This document shows, piece after piece, positions 34,831 to 46,535 of a stretch of 64,000 bases of DNA; within the stretch, counting starts at the first letter, position 1; each line of letters opens with the position of its first letter. Source of the stretch: Callorhinus ursinus (Eukaryota > Chordata > Mammalia > Carnivora > Otariidae); assembly GCF_003265705.1 (NCBI RefSeq), contig NW_020312968.1, forward strand, positions 10,655,732 to 10,719,731, read 5' to 3'. A model generated the notes under the pieces. That model saw only the letters and a program-made list of their open reading frames with translations, searched no databases and was not told the DNA's origin. Made by a program: the position numbers and the translations under genes.

Positions 34831-37185
34831 AATACTGGAAAAAGTGGAAGAAGAATTAATCTCCTAAATTAAAGGCATATGTGAGGCACTGAAGAAGCAG
34901 TCATTCACATGTCAGGCTCACTTGGAAAGCTAAGTTGCCCAAAACTCTCTCTCCATGTCATATGAAATTTCACCATTTCAGATTTTTTACTTAGGATCTT
35001 AGGTCTGCTCTTATCCAAGAAATCCCTAATTAAAATAAAAACAGAACTCTTGGAAGGCTAAACATGTGCCAGCAACCAGGAAACCTGCCAGCCCCCTCTT
35101 CCTAAAGGTAAGGCACCGAAGCAGACCGAACGAGCAGGGGGCATCCTTGAGCAATGGGGACAAGAAACTGAAAGGCCAGACAGGATGTGACAAAGAAAAC
35201 CTACCTGGGGGGCTTTCCCTTGAACCTCCCTAACTTTGTTTTACTAGGTTCAGCCCCTGACCGGCCACCAGAAGACTAGCCCATCTGAGTTGTTTTTAAT
35301 ACGATGATGACTGTTGATTTGGTCCCTTCATCCAATATGCATCTGGCTCTTCTTTGGACACGCATTGCCAGGCCGAACTGTGGGTGGTTAATTCTCCCAC
35401 ATGGGAACCTGAAGGTTCTGAGTCTGCCTAGATTACTTGCGATAACACCTGCCAGCCTATATCTTGAGTCCTGGGCAGTCCTGCCACAGCTCCCCACCCC
35501 CCAGCCCCCGTGTCTCAAGCTTTTGCTATCACCCAGCCTTTAATACAGCAACATCCAACCAAGTACCTGGTATCCACACGCAAGAAAACCCATATGTGAA
35601 CTCAGAAACAACGGGCCAAATTGTGTTTTCTGTCTAAAAAGGATGTGTAAGAGCTTCATTCAGGTGACATCAGAGCCCATCCCCAGAATCGACGCGAAGC
35701 TGATTCCAACAGAAATTACGGATGGAGGGAAAAGAGAGGTCAGGCCTTACCTTGGAAAGCGCTGGTGATTGGCTCAATATGGTATAAAATAGTTGTTTCT
35801 GAGACAAATACTTGCCTGATAGTTTGGATATTGTTTGTACAACCAGAAAAAGCAGTCATCAGTTGAGGGGGGAGGGATGCGTTGCCGCGTGAGTCTTAGC
35901 ACAGAGCTATCTATAGTTGCAAGGGAAGGCAACGTTTTCATCCAAAGTGAGTGCCTTTGTCTTGGCTGGTTATTGTAAAACTGACAGCTTCTAACTAAAG
36001 TGTTGAAGTCCATAACCACCTCTTTCTCCGTCTTTCCCATCCTCCCATAGGGCTTCCGCCGCACAAAGTCCCCCCTTAACAACCCTTTATGCTAAAACCT
36101 GCCTCCCTGAGGAGAGTCTCCAGAAAACAGAAGACACGGTTCAGGAGGCTTTTCCTACTAAAAGTGCAGCTTTCCTTTAAGTCGAAAAAGCTCACAACCA
36201 GTTCCTAATGAAAAACATCTGAACCCCCAGGTCTTCCTACAGGCAAGACAATGCTTATGCTCCCTGCTCGCTCCATTCTGTATGCAACCCACAGCTTGCT
36301 TGCAAGAAACAGAGCCTGCCAGGAGAGCAACAATCCACCAGACCCTGATTTAGCAAGACATTTCCACAGCATACCCCCAGCCAGCTGGAAATCCTCCACT
36401 GCTTTTGCGCACAGACCTAACGCATCTCGCTGAATCTCCTGATTTAAAAGTCTAATTCATTTCACCAAACGTGTGACAGGAGGAAACCAAGTATACCAGC
36501 CCTCTCCTGCCAGACTGCCCCTACCAAGGCTCCTGACTTCTCGTTCTATAAAAAAATGGTACGGATATGTTATGGAGGGGGGGCCAGCCCAGTGGTCACC
36601 CCCTTACTAGGGCCACAGAACCTTGACTGATGACGCTGACGGAAAAACAAGTGTATCAATGACCTCCCCCGCTGAAATCACTCCTCTGTGGGAAAAAAAT
36701 AGTAAGTCTAATGTCTTACATTCATATGAGATAAGCACTGCAGACTACAAAGCTTAAAAACGTGACTTACTTTCTCTAGAAGGTGAGCTACTTGGAGATT
36801 CAATGTTTACCCAGCAGAACCCTCCTGGAGCCAGGGTAATGAAGCTCAGCTATCCTGAGGGGTTCTGGGAAGAGGGAGAAGGTAAAGAGGACTGCCAGGG
36901 GTTGGTGACTGGGGGAAGGAGCCCATGAGAGAAAAGGAAGTAAATCCATTCGCTGATTATAAAAGTAATACACACATACATGCAACTATCCTAAAATACA
37001 TGCATACATACAGGTTTTTTTTATGGTATGGCTTAAAAAGCGGAATCAGCCCATAATGGCCTCTCTGGTTCATCATCAAAGCACATCTTCTTTTCTCCTT
37101 TCCTTGCACCTTTCTGGGCTTCCCGCCTCCCCGCCCTCCCGTGTTTTGTTTTGTTTTTTTTCTTTTTTTTTTACTTCTTCTCTTT
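34831..37185. other. Intergenic unique-looking sequence
   Basis: 2.3 kb without any recognised transposon, unusual for this window. There are no convincing exons. An ATTGG at 35768 and 'tataaaat' at 35783 are too close together to be a canonical promoter. Confidence 0.35.
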
Positions 37186-37189
37186 TCTT

Positions 37190-37387
37190 GTTTTTTTTTT
37201 AAGATTTTATTTATTTATTTGACAGAGAGAGACACAGCCAGAGAGGGAACACAAGCAGGGGGAATGGCAGAGGGAGAAGCAGGCTTCCCGCCGAGCAGGG
37301 AGCCCGATGAGGGGCTCCATCCCAGGACCCTGGGACCATGACCTGAGCCGAAGGCCGACGCTTAACAACGAGCCACCCAGGCGCCCC
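37190..37387 (-). mobile_element. CAN-SINE (young-looking)
   Basis: Reverse tail 'aagattttatttatttattt', GA-rich stretch and head 'gagccacccaggcgcccc'. Confidence 0.95.
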
Positions 37388-39270
37388 TTGACTTCTTTTG
37401 TATAAAAACGATCATTCACTTTCTGCCGTTTGTGGCCCCCTCCCCCATTTCGCCTACGCTGTCTATTGACATCACGAGCTGCCCCGCCGCGGGGTGGGCG
37501 ACCCCAGAACCCTCCGCTTCCCTCTCAGGTTTGGACAGAAAGCCAGGTCCAGAAGGCACCTCTACATCACCCATACTGCTTCATTTAACTTTTTATAACA
37601 TCTAAGAGAAATCTCAGGATTGCAAACTAGGAGTCAGAGCTGCCCCCACGGAGTCTCAGTAGGAGGAGAGTATCATACGAAGAAAGTTTATTTTCGTAGA
37701 CAAAAGGAATTAGGCCTTTTGCTATCAAATCAGCCTCTGAATGCACGGAGGGTACGGATGGCACGTGCACACGAGGAAGATGGTCCAACAGCACCACCTA
37801 CAGTAAAGAGCCGTTCAGTGCAACGGAGCCAGTCCGTGTCAGCAAAGGAAAGCAAGCTGGGGACGTGGCTCATCAGAAAGACTGACCTCCCCCACCCCAA
37901 TCCCCGCCCCCGTCTCTGCAGGACGACTGTGCTGGTGACAGGAAGCCAACGCAATTAGTTTGTCATCACTTGAAGGGAATGCACAGATGCCAGCAAATCC
38001 TGCGGAGGAAATGTTAATATCAGGTTCTGCTGAACAAGGAACGACTAATTGAGCCAACTGATTTTCATCAAGAGGCTCTTGGTGCCTGCAAAGACAGAGC
38101 AGGGAACCCTGCATTCCATCTGGTGTATATAAATAAAGCATTTTTTCCTCTCTAATCAAGGCTCTCCCCGAAACGCAAACAAATCCAGACCTGAGGCACT
38201 GCCTCTTCCAGCTTGTAACTGACTTGCTTTCAGGGTTTCCAGGTCAAAAAGAAATATAGTACAAAGACGCTTTCTCCTTCGGGATCCTACCCAAATTCAC
38301 CCAGTCTGTTTCTTTTCCACATGGAGCAACGAAGCCATCAGATTTCCATCCTCCCTTTGGCTCCTTCTTGGTTAAAGTAAGATAAATCTTAGACCTCTCT
38401 CCAGATGGCAGGTTACAGGCGAGGGAGGCTTGCCTGGAAAGTCCTCTCTGTGCCTCTGTATTCGAGCAAGCCAGAATGGAGAGGTGCAAGCCAGTATGGC
38501 TGCATTTCAAGTCCCCAAGCCCTACAATTAAAAAGGGAGAATTTTTCTTCGTCCATTTCTATACAGATGTTGGTGAAAGAGGGGGCGCTTGCGTCACTTT
38601 TTTTTATCGGCTACGTTAAATTCATCTCACACAGACTCTGCCTTCACTTTGCCTGGATAGACCCAATTCAGGGCACATTTTCAACAGCTTTAACACCCTC
38701 AGATCGAAGGGAAGAATCAGCATTATGAATAAGTTCAAATAAAGTATTTTTTAATCCCATTTTTATTTTTAACACACCCCCTCATCCAGGTGCTATAATC
38801 AGGTGGGATCATAAACCTTGACTGGACAAAGACACTATTAGGAAATGCTATTCTTACAATTCAGCGTCTAACTACACTTTTAATAAGCCCTCAGCTCTTC
38901 CCTTCTGTATTCCCCATTAGACACCCCTCCTCAAATTTAAAATCATAGATACCAAAATGTTACGTCTACAGAGAACCTGGTGAGTGCCCGATTGTGTCAT
39001 TTCACGGGTGAGGACCCTGAAGCCCAGAGGAGGTTGAGTCAATAAAACAGAAAATGACCAGTCGACAAGCCCCACACAGGCTCAGGGCAGAGGCTGAGGC
39101 ACAGGGTATGGTTGAATTTTGCTAGATTCCTTCCTGCCTCCTCACTTAGGAATCTTAGAAATTCTTATTTTGAGTCAGAGTCAGTGACTTTCAGATTCGT
39201 TGAGCTCTGTCCTAATGGGCTGCCACAAGGCATCCTTATAACATAACTACACAAAGACCGTTTAGTTAGT
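37388..39270. other. Intergenic unique-looking sequence
   Basis: 1.9 kb without a recognised transposon; moderately GC-rich at 37.43-37.95 kb. Opposing open frames (37620-37958 +, 37839-38159 -) lack homology. Together with 34.8-37.2 kb it forms a low-repeat block. Confidence 0.35.
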
Positions 39271-39288
39271 TCAAGAAATCAGCCCAGG

Positions 39289-39482
39289 TTGGGGTATCTG
39301 GGTGGTTCAGATGGTTAAGTGTCTGCCTTCGGTTCAGATCATGATCCCAGGGTCTTGGGATCGAGCCCCGCATCGGGCTCCTGCTAAGTGGGAGTCTGCT
39401 TTTCCCTCTCCTCCTGCTCCCCCGCTTGTGCTCTCTCGCTCTCTCTGTCAAATAAATAAATAAAATCTTTTAAAAGAAGAAA
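39289..39482 (+). mobile_element. CAN-SINE
   Basis: Head 'ttggggtatctgggtggttc', core and tail. Perfect target-site duplication 'aagaaatcagcccagg' at 39273-39288 and 39483-39498. Confidence 0.96.
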
Positions 39483-39768
39483 AAGAAATCAGCCCAGGCA
39501 CAAGAGCCTGGCTCCTTTCCTTATGTCTGGTAAATGTGGCCAATCCATTAGAATTTGTCAGAATAGAAACTTTTGACTTTCCCTGGTTGTGATTTGTTGC
39601 ACGAATGAATTATTGTGTTAGGGCAGCTTTCCTAGCTGTTAGTGAGCAAGACTTTTTTTCGTATCATCCTACCTTCATTAATTTTGTCTGTTGATGACCT
39701 CTACGATTATTTATTTAAATGGCCTCACTTTCTAAGTGCAGGTAACATGTCTTTTAAAAGGTAGCTTT

Positions 39769-39936
39769 AGGGCGCCTGGGTGGCTCAGTCATTACGGGTC
39801 TGCCTTCAGCTCAGGTCATGATCGAGTCCCACATCAGGCTCCTTGCTCAGCGGGGAGTCTGCTTCTCCCGCTGACCCTCACCCCACTTGTCCTCTCTCTC
39901 TCAAATAAATAAATAAAGAAAATCTTTTAAAAAAAT
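39769..39936 (+). mobile_element. CAN-SINE
   Basis: Head 'gggcgcctgggtggctcagt' with a short deletion in the core. Perfect target-site duplication 'aaaaggtagcttta' at 39755-39768 and 39937-39950. Confidence 0.96.
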
Positions 39937-40129
39937 AAAAGGTAGCTTTATAGCTGCTATATATGGAAGGCCAGTATCACTTGCTTTAAGTGAAGTACTC
40001 ATAATAAACTCACAACTATTAAAAATGTTAAATCTCCACACACTCTCTAAATTCATGGGATACATGCCCATACTTGGGAAACAACTCTGCATTACTCATT
40101 CAGTGTTCTCAACACCCCTATGAGGGAAG

Positions 40130-40650
40130 TAAGGGGGACAGACGTTGGCCCGGAGAACTCAGGTGGCAGTCCAAGCAAGATGGCCACCGGATAAATGTAA
40201 ACCATGACCAGGAAGCCAGGTACAGGAGTGCTCTGGGCCCCTTGGTGATTAATATATGTACCTTAGATATAGCCGCCAAGGCTAGGATGGGGGGAGCTTT
40301 GCTTTGGCCCTCTGTAAATTTGTAAAAAATAACAGTCTTTCTTCTTCCTGACACAAATGGTACCACGAGATCTAATGAAAAGTTAACTGTCAGTTAGGTG
40401 CATGTGAACCCTTTGATCTCACTACAACACCCTCGTGCATGTCCCCTCACTCTATAAAATCTGTGGACTGAGGTCCAGACTTTGTGGAGAATAGCTGCAT
40501 AGCCCTGGGTTGTCACTTGCTTGATCCCCCCGTCAGTAAGTTATCCTGAATAAAACTCTGTATATCTTGTATGGAGTCGCCGCTTTGTTTTCCAGTCTCA
40601 AAGTGCCTGCTCAGTGAGAAGACTGTCCCTCCTCCTCCACCCTCCAACAC
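40130..40650 (+). mobile_element. Solitary retroviral-type LTR (ERV1-like)
   Basis: It has LTR layout: a U3-like part with 'gcaagatggccaccggataa', a TATA-like 'ctctataaaatctg' near 40451, a polyadenylation signal 'gaataaaactctgta' near 40548 and a TG-rich region after it. Boundaries are approximate. I see no internal retroviral genes next to it. Confidence 0.6.
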
Positions 40651-40672
40651 GGATCTACTAACCCTCAGTTAA

Positions 40673-40697
40673 TGCTCTTTCCTCTAAGGAAAGAGCA
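40673..40697. repeat. Short perfect inverted repeat
   Basis: Arms 'tgctctttcct' and 'aggaaagagca' (11 bases, perfect) around a 3-base loop. Confidence 0.9.
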
Positions 40698-40721
40698 CTA
40701 ACCCCATGTCCTTGTTTCTCC

Positions 40722-40880
40722 AAGTGTGGTTGGCGATCCAGAAGGAGCAGTATGCCCTGGAGACTTGTAAAAAATGCAGAAGCTCAGGCCCCATCCCATT
40801 ACTCAATCAGCACTTGTATTATAACATGAGCTCTGTTGATTTAAGTGAACAGTGAAGTTTGGGAAGCCCTGGTCTGGATC
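40722..40880 (-). mobile_element. MER5-type hAT MITE
   Basis: 'tctccaagtgtggttggcga', 'cttgtaaaaaatgcagaagc' and 'gtgaagtttgggaagccctg' follow MER5A in reverse. Confidence 0.65.
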
Positions 40881-40884
40881 AACG

Positions 40885-41035
40885 GTTCTCTAACTTGGCA
40901 GCATATTAGAATCATCTGGAGAAACAAAAAATACTGATGTCTGGGCCCTACCTTTTAGAGATTCCGATGTAAGTGTCTATGCCTTGGCCTGGGAGTTTTT
41001 AAAAACTCCTTGGCTTATAAAAAACTGGCAGGTTA
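40885..41035 (+). mobile_element. MER5/MER58-like hAT MITE
   Basis: 'aacggttctctaacttggca', 'attagaatcatctggagaaa', 'atactgatgtctgggcccta' and 'gagattccgatgtaagtgtc' follow the common palindromic hAT MITE pattern. Exact family not assigned. Confidence 0.6.
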
Positions 41036-41069
41036 CAAATGAGGAAAGTCTGTACGGCCAATGTTAAGA

Positions 41070-41267
41070 CACAGGGGTCTAGATCAGTTGGTCTAGAGCT
41101 TTAACTGACTCAGGACCACCTGGAGGGCTAGTGAAACCACAGATGGTCTGGCCCTACCCCCAGAGTTCGTGGTTCTAAGAGGGTCCCATGGGGCCTGAGA
41201 ATTTGCATTTCTAACAAGTTCCATGCTGGTGCTTTGGGTCCAAGGACTGCATTTTGAGAATCCCTGC
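41070..41267 (+). mobile_element. MER5A-type hAT MITE
   Basis: 'caggaccacctggagggcta', 'ctacccccagagttcgtggt', 'gcctgagaatttgcatttct' and 'gcattttgagaatccctgct' match MER5A in order. Confidence 0.8.
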
Positions 41268-41269
41268 TA

Positions 41270-43000
41270 GCAAGGTGGACCATACAAGATCAAAGCTCAA
41301 ACTCATTCCAAGAACTCTTCTAGGCCAATAGACAAGAGACAGCTGAAGCAAGCATCTTAAGAGTGGGGGGGTGGGACTGAGTCATAAAATATTTAAAATA
41401 TTCCATCCACACTCTTGTATATTCCTATTTCTCTCACTGTTAAAATGCCATGATGTACTTCCCAGCTTGCTTGTTTTCATCCTTCATAAAATAACTTTTC
41501 CACCAGAACGAGGTCCAAACATAAGTCGTAAAAATATCCTGGGAGACAGCCCCTAAAACAGCAGGAGTGGGGCTCAGGGTTCCAGCCCAGGTGGGCAGGT
41601 CGCAGCCATCCCCTGCTTCTGTGAGGAGCGCCCCCTGTAGTTCTGACGCAGGTGGTGCCCTGCTTCTGACACTTGGCTGAAACCAGTGTTCCTTTGGTTG
41701 GTTTTATGTTCTGGAAGCCATGCCAAAACGCTCTGAGGAATCCTAGAACCCGTTACCACTAGGAGAGCACGTTTGCCTAAAATTTCTTTGCCTTTGCATC
41801 AGACCGATGATAGGGCCACAAGGAGAAGACCAACGACTACAAGACCTCTCTTTTAAAATCATAGTTAATTCACGGCACGTTATCATTATCAGTCTGTGCA
41901 AAGCCCCTCTCTTGTTTTATTCTTCCCCCTCTTATCTCTGACCCCCACACTCCTCCCCCCTGCCTCTTAGGTAACCTCTCTGCTAGATATATGTCCTTAA
42001 ATGCATGCATCTCTGTAGGAATTGGTAGGGCTCTTGTGTGCACACGTGTGGCTTTAAATGATGTAATAGCATCATATAAAGTCTTTTTTCTTATCGTTGC
42101 ATTCAACATCATGTTTTTAAGACCTACTGATGTTGCTTTACGTCCACCTAAGATGCACCCATCACGCTTGGCTTATTGAGAAGTGGTCTTCACACATCCG
42201 TTCCTCACGCTGAAATCAGCATGCTTTTGAGTTGGAGATTTCTGGACTAAGCAAGATTGTTTGCTGGAGTTAATTTGACACCAGATGCATTTATCCCTCG
42301 TTTAGGACTGCAACTAATTCCTTTCCACCCCATGTGGCCACGCTCACTAGCTGGCATCACAGTTGTCTTCTTTAAAAAGAAAAAAATTTTGTTCCTTGGT
42401 TTCCTGACTGTACCCCAACCCACCCCCATTTTTTGGCTCTTTTTTTTTTATGAAGTTTGCACTAAAAAGCATAGAGATGGACTACTCCAAGAGGAAAGTC
42501 TCTCTATCATCTATGATTTATCCTTGCTTAAACAAGATCATTCCAGCCTACAGAAAAGGGTTTCTTTTTTAATAAATAAAAAAGTTACCCCAATCTTGGA
42601 TCACAGATTACAGGTCAAAATGAAAAAACAGTCAAATTGCTTATCAGAGAATGTCTTGTTCTTGCTCTTCCTTACTCCTTTTGCAGATGTAAGTAATAAG
42701 ACCCCAACCAAATTCTCCCAAAAGGGAAACTCCCACCAACATGCATGAGGAGGGAATTTGGCTCATGTAATAGCACTTAATTTAAATGCATAATTTCCAC
42801 ATGTACATGAGAGATAAAAAGAATGCTTCTTTGGGCCTGTTTCCAGCCCAATCTTTCAAAATATGTGAAATCCTATTTATTTATCAACTGTACCCCATAA
42901 AGTGATAAATATAATATACCAAGATTTTAAAAGTAAGCAATATTTTCAAGATTCTGGAATGAGCCCTTCACAAATCTGTAGCAATAAAATATTAAAAATA
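41270..43000. other. Intergenic sequence, nothing recognised
   Basis: Short unrelated open frames only (for example 42257-42748 +, low complexity). Confidence 0.4.
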
Positions 43001-43140
43001 AGTACCACGTGTTACATGTTTATAATGTTCCAGGCACTGTTCTAAGCGTTACTCCTGCATTTTCCCATTTAATCCTCATAAATCTATGACAAATTCTTTC
43101 TAATCCCTGTTTTTAGAGATAAAGATGGAAGTCTCAGAGA
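43000..43140 (-). repeat. MIR SINE fragment
   Basis: 'ttccaggcactgttctaagc', 'cccatttaatcctcataaat' and 'tttagagataaagatggaag' match MIR in reverse. Confidence 0.75.
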
Positions 43141-44440
43141 TAAAAGCAAAAGAAAACTTTAATCCCATTATGCAAGATTAGCTCATCCCCCCCCCAAGCC
43201 AAACAAGACACTTCTCCCACCTAAAACACACTCTTTTACTTCTCTCCCTCCAGCCTCCAGCCTCCCTCTCCTGTTGGACTCCGACTCTGGCCGACCTCTG
43301 GATTTCCCTGTGTGTGCCCACACCACTCCGTGTTGTCTCCTCCCTTCCCTCAACCCCTGCAGTCTGGTGCTCTGTAGCAGGGACCTTCGCCAACGCAAAC
43401 TTTGAAACTCCTTGAACCCTCCTTTATATCCTCTCCTGCCTTGACTTCTTGGGAACCAGATGCTCATCCATCATAGCACTTGTGATGGTCTATGAGGTGG
43501 CAGGGTCCTGGTGAGCATACCTGGGATGCACTGAGGCCACTCACCTCTCAGAACATGTCATCTTTCGGCCACTCCAGCCTGGTCCAAACCTTCCTGAAGT
43601 CAAGAACACAAGCCCATGCAAGCCCGTGACATTGGCATTTCTATTGAGAGAGAGAGAAGTACACAAACATCCAGATTCAGAGCAGGACCAGGAGAGATTC
43701 CTAAGTCCTCTGGAAAAACACGGAAGACCAAACACAACTCTTTGTGTCAACTTTGTCCCAAAACCATGAAGGGGAGTTTCTAATGACCGAAGCTCATAAG
43801 GACAAAGAAAATTGGAGATGAACTGTCAGCAGAAGAGAGAAGTCAACAAAATTTTAGAAGCTGAAAATTGATGAGAGGAACTGTCCTAGTCGGCCAGAGA
43901 CTATGAGTTAAATCGGACTTTATGACATGGGCCCTACAACAGGGGACTTACCAACATTACAGAAAATATCTTCAATTCTATGTTCTTAAACATTATAGAA
44001 ACCTGGTTCAGATACATGTTATCAACACAACTTCCTTTTCACTTGTTCTACCAAATGTCTTGATGTCATGATCAGTGACTCTGTCTTCTTCTGACTCCAT
44101 ATCTCACAGTGATGGTACCCCAGGATATCTGAGGAACTCTAGACCCTCATAAACTCCAGTGACCTGTTCCCAAAGTCACCCCAAATAAATACACGGTGGG
44201 AGGGAAAATGGTGAGCCTGCTATGCATAGTTCCAAGACTACTCCCCCACCCTCCAACCCTCCAACCCTCCACACAAAATCACCACCTTAAGCCCCTTTCC
44301 CTTTTGCACAAAGTCTGAAGTGACCACTGGGGTCTCAGCTACTGATTCCTGCTCCTTAGGATTCTGCCTCAAGTGAGCATGTGAGCATCCTTCCCTCCTT
44401 TGAAAATCATTCTCATGCCCAATCTGAGGAATCACGCTTT
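43141..44440. other. Intergenic sequence, nothing recognised
   Basis: C-rich at 43.2-43.4 kb. Opposing open frames without homology. Confidence 0.4.
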
Positions 44441-44669
44441 CTTTTTTTTTAAAGACGTTTGGATTTCCTTTGAAGACAATGAGAATGTTTTTATTTATTT
44501 ATTTGATATGGAGAGAGAGGAAGAGAGAGCACAAGTAGGGGGAGCAGCAGAGGGAGAGGCAGGCTCCCCACTGAGCAGGGAGCCAGATGCTGGGCTCAAT
44601 CCCAGGACCCTGAGATCATGACCCAAGCTGAAGGCAGATGTTTAACTGATTGAGCCATCCAGGTGCTCC
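44441..44669 (-). mobile_element. CAN-SINE with an insertion near its tail
   Basis: Reverse head 'gattgagccatccaggtgct' at the right end and GA-rich stretch at 44508-44535. The tail part carries about 30 extra bases (44455-44485). Flanks 'cacgctttct' / 'catgcttttg'. Confidence 0.85.
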
Positions 44670-45245
44670 TCATGCTTTTGTTCATATATTTGTTTGCCTC
44701 TGGACATTGTTAAAAGCTATTCCTCAAGCCTCCTGTCTCAGCCCTTTGTGGTACTTGCCACAGGAGGAGCACCTGGTGATATTATTTGGGGCTTACTCTC
44801 AATACAAGTGGAGGGCATAATAGTAACATTTATTCTTGTGAAGGCTTTTCTAGAGTTATATCTGAAATAACTTCATCAGAGATATTCCTTCTGAGGCTAT
44901 CACAGCATAGACTGTGTTTAGGGAAGCTAGAAGCCTGGAAAGTTAATCTGTCAGATAGTCTCTCTCAGGAGCATGGTGACTGAGGGTTTGATTGCTGTCA
45001 GAGGGCCCAAAATGCTTCTCGAAGTGCTGCTAAATCAACAGGAAGCCATGAACATTATGCTCAGAAATGCAAACATCAGAACTTAGATTTTGGCAGGAAA
45101 GTTTGGACTCCAAATTGTGTTGAATTGCCCTGAGTTTAGGCTGCATGATATAATAAAAAGAGCAAGAGTTTTTTGAATTTCTGGATAGGGCTTTGAAGCC
45201 CAAGTCTGCACGGTGATAAAAATACCAGCCTTGCACGCTTGTGTC
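44670..45245. other. Intergenic sequence, nothing recognised
   Basis: No exon or repeat family recognised. Confidence 0.4.
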
Positions 45246-45261
45246 AAGAATCAAAAGTTAT

Positions 45262-45471
45262 GGGGCGCCTGGGTGGCTCCGTCGTTAGGCGTCTGCCTTC
45301 GGCTCAGGTCATGATCCCAGGGTCCTGCAATAGAGTCTTGCATCGGGCTCCCCGCTCCACGGGAAGCCTGCTTCTCCCTCTCCCACTCCCCCTGCTTGTG
45401 TTCCCTCTCTCGCTGTGTCTCTCTCTGTCAAGTAAATAAATTAAAAATCTTTTTAAAAAAAAATTTAAAAA
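45262..45471 (+). mobile_element. CAN-SINE, array copy 1
   Basis: Head 'ggggcgcctgggtggctccg', core and tail, bounded by the 16-mer on both sides. Confidence 0.95.
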
Positions 45472-45487
45472 AAGAATCAAAAGTTAT

Positions 45488-45701
45488 GGGGCGCCTGGGT
45501 GGTTCGGCAGTTTGAGCGGCCAGCTCTGTTTCAGCTCAGGTCATGATCTCAGGGTCATTAGATCAAGCCCAGCGTTGGCTCCCCGCTCAGGGTGAAGTCT
45601 GCTTAAGATTCTCACTCCCTCTCCATCTGCCCCTCCCCCAACTGGTGTGAGCGCATCTCGCTCACCCTCTCTCAATAAATAAGTTTAAAAAAGAAAGAAT
45701 T
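45488..45701 (+). mobile_element. CAN-SINE, array copy 2
   Basis: Head 'ggggcgcctgggtggttcgg' begins directly after the second 16-mer. Tail 'aataaataagtttaaaaaag'. More diverged than copies 1 and 3. Confidence 0.93.
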
Positions 45702-45926
45702 GGGGCATCTGGGTGGCTTAGTCGGTTAAGCGACTGCCTTCGGCTCAGGTCATGGNNNNNNNNNNNNNNNNNNNNNNNNNNNNNNNNNNNNNNNNNNNNN
45801 NNNNNNNNNNNNNNNNNNNNNNNNNNNNNNNNNNNNNNNNNNNNNNNNNNNNNNNCCCTCTCTCGCTGTGTCTCTCTCTGTCAAATAAATAAATAAAATC
45901 TTTAAAAAAAATGAAAATAAAAAATA
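45702..45926 (+). mobile_element. CAN-SINE, array copy 3, containing the assembly gap
   Basis: Head 'ggggcatctgggtggcttag' up to 45755, then 100 N, then the CT-rich region and tail. It appears to sit in the tail of copy 2. Confidence 0.9.
45756..45855. other. Assembly gap (100 N)
   Basis: Exactly 100 N bases, a conventional size for a gap of unknown length. The missing SINE middle would be of similar size, but the true length is unknown. Open frames crossing it are meaningless. Confidence 0.99.
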
Positions 45927-45942
45927 AAGAATCAAAAGTTAT

Positions 45943-46098
45943 TATCACAAGAAAAAAATGTTAACTACATATGGTGGTGGATGTTAACGGGATATACTGT
46001 GGTGATCATTTCACAATATATGCAAATATCGAATCATTACACTGTACACCTGAAAATAATACAATGTTACATCAAGTGTACCTCGATAAAAAATCTTT
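45943..46098 (+). mobile_element. Old L1 3' end
   Basis: 'actgtggtgatcatttcaca', 'attacactgtacacctgaaa' and 'aagtgtacctcgataaaaaa' are the L1 3' UTR terminus in sense orientation. Confidence 0.8.
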
Positions 46099-46167
46099 CG
46101 TAAGTTAAAAGTAGAAAATATATATGGGTCTTAAGAAAATAAATATCCACATTTAATAACAAGGTAA

Positions 46168-46361
46168 GGGCGCCTGGGTGGCTCAGTCGGTTAAGCGACT
46201 GCCTTCGGCTCAGGTCATGATCCTGGAGTCCCGGGATCGAGTCCCGCATCGGGCTCCCTGCTCAGCAGGGAGTCTGCTTCTCCCTCTGACCCTTTTCCCT
46301 CTTGTGCTCTCTGTCTCTCATTCTCTCTTTCTCAAATAAATAAGTAAAATCTTTAAAAAAA
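46168..46361 (+). mobile_element. CAN-SINE (young-looking)
   Basis: Clean head 'gggcgcctgggtggctcagt', 'ccgggatcgagtcccgcatc' and tail. Flanks 'aataacaaggtaa' / 'aattagcaaggtaa'. Confidence 0.96.
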
Positions 46362-46535
46362 ATTAGCAAGGTAAAAATACTTTCTCTTACTTTATATAAG
46401 CTTCCACATGAATTATCACATTGATAATGGACATGAACTGGAGTTTAAAAAAAGAATATTAAATATTATATGTAAAAGTGTTCAGCTCAATGAGTGTTAC
46501 ACAGTAGCTGTTCAGTAAGTGATGGTCACTGCTTT

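Larger units (their letters stand above)
45246..45942 (+). repeat. Three-SINE array with a threefold target repeat
   Basis: The 16-mer 'aagaatcaaaagttat' occurs at 45246-45261, 45472-45487 and 45927-45942. These copies flank the first SINE and then the block made of the second and third. Confidence 0.92.

Noticed and set aside
35761..35800. ATTGG plus TATAAAAT as a promoter
   Set aside because: The two motifs are only about 11 bases apart, there is no initiator or downstream exon, and the surroundings are not CpG-rich.
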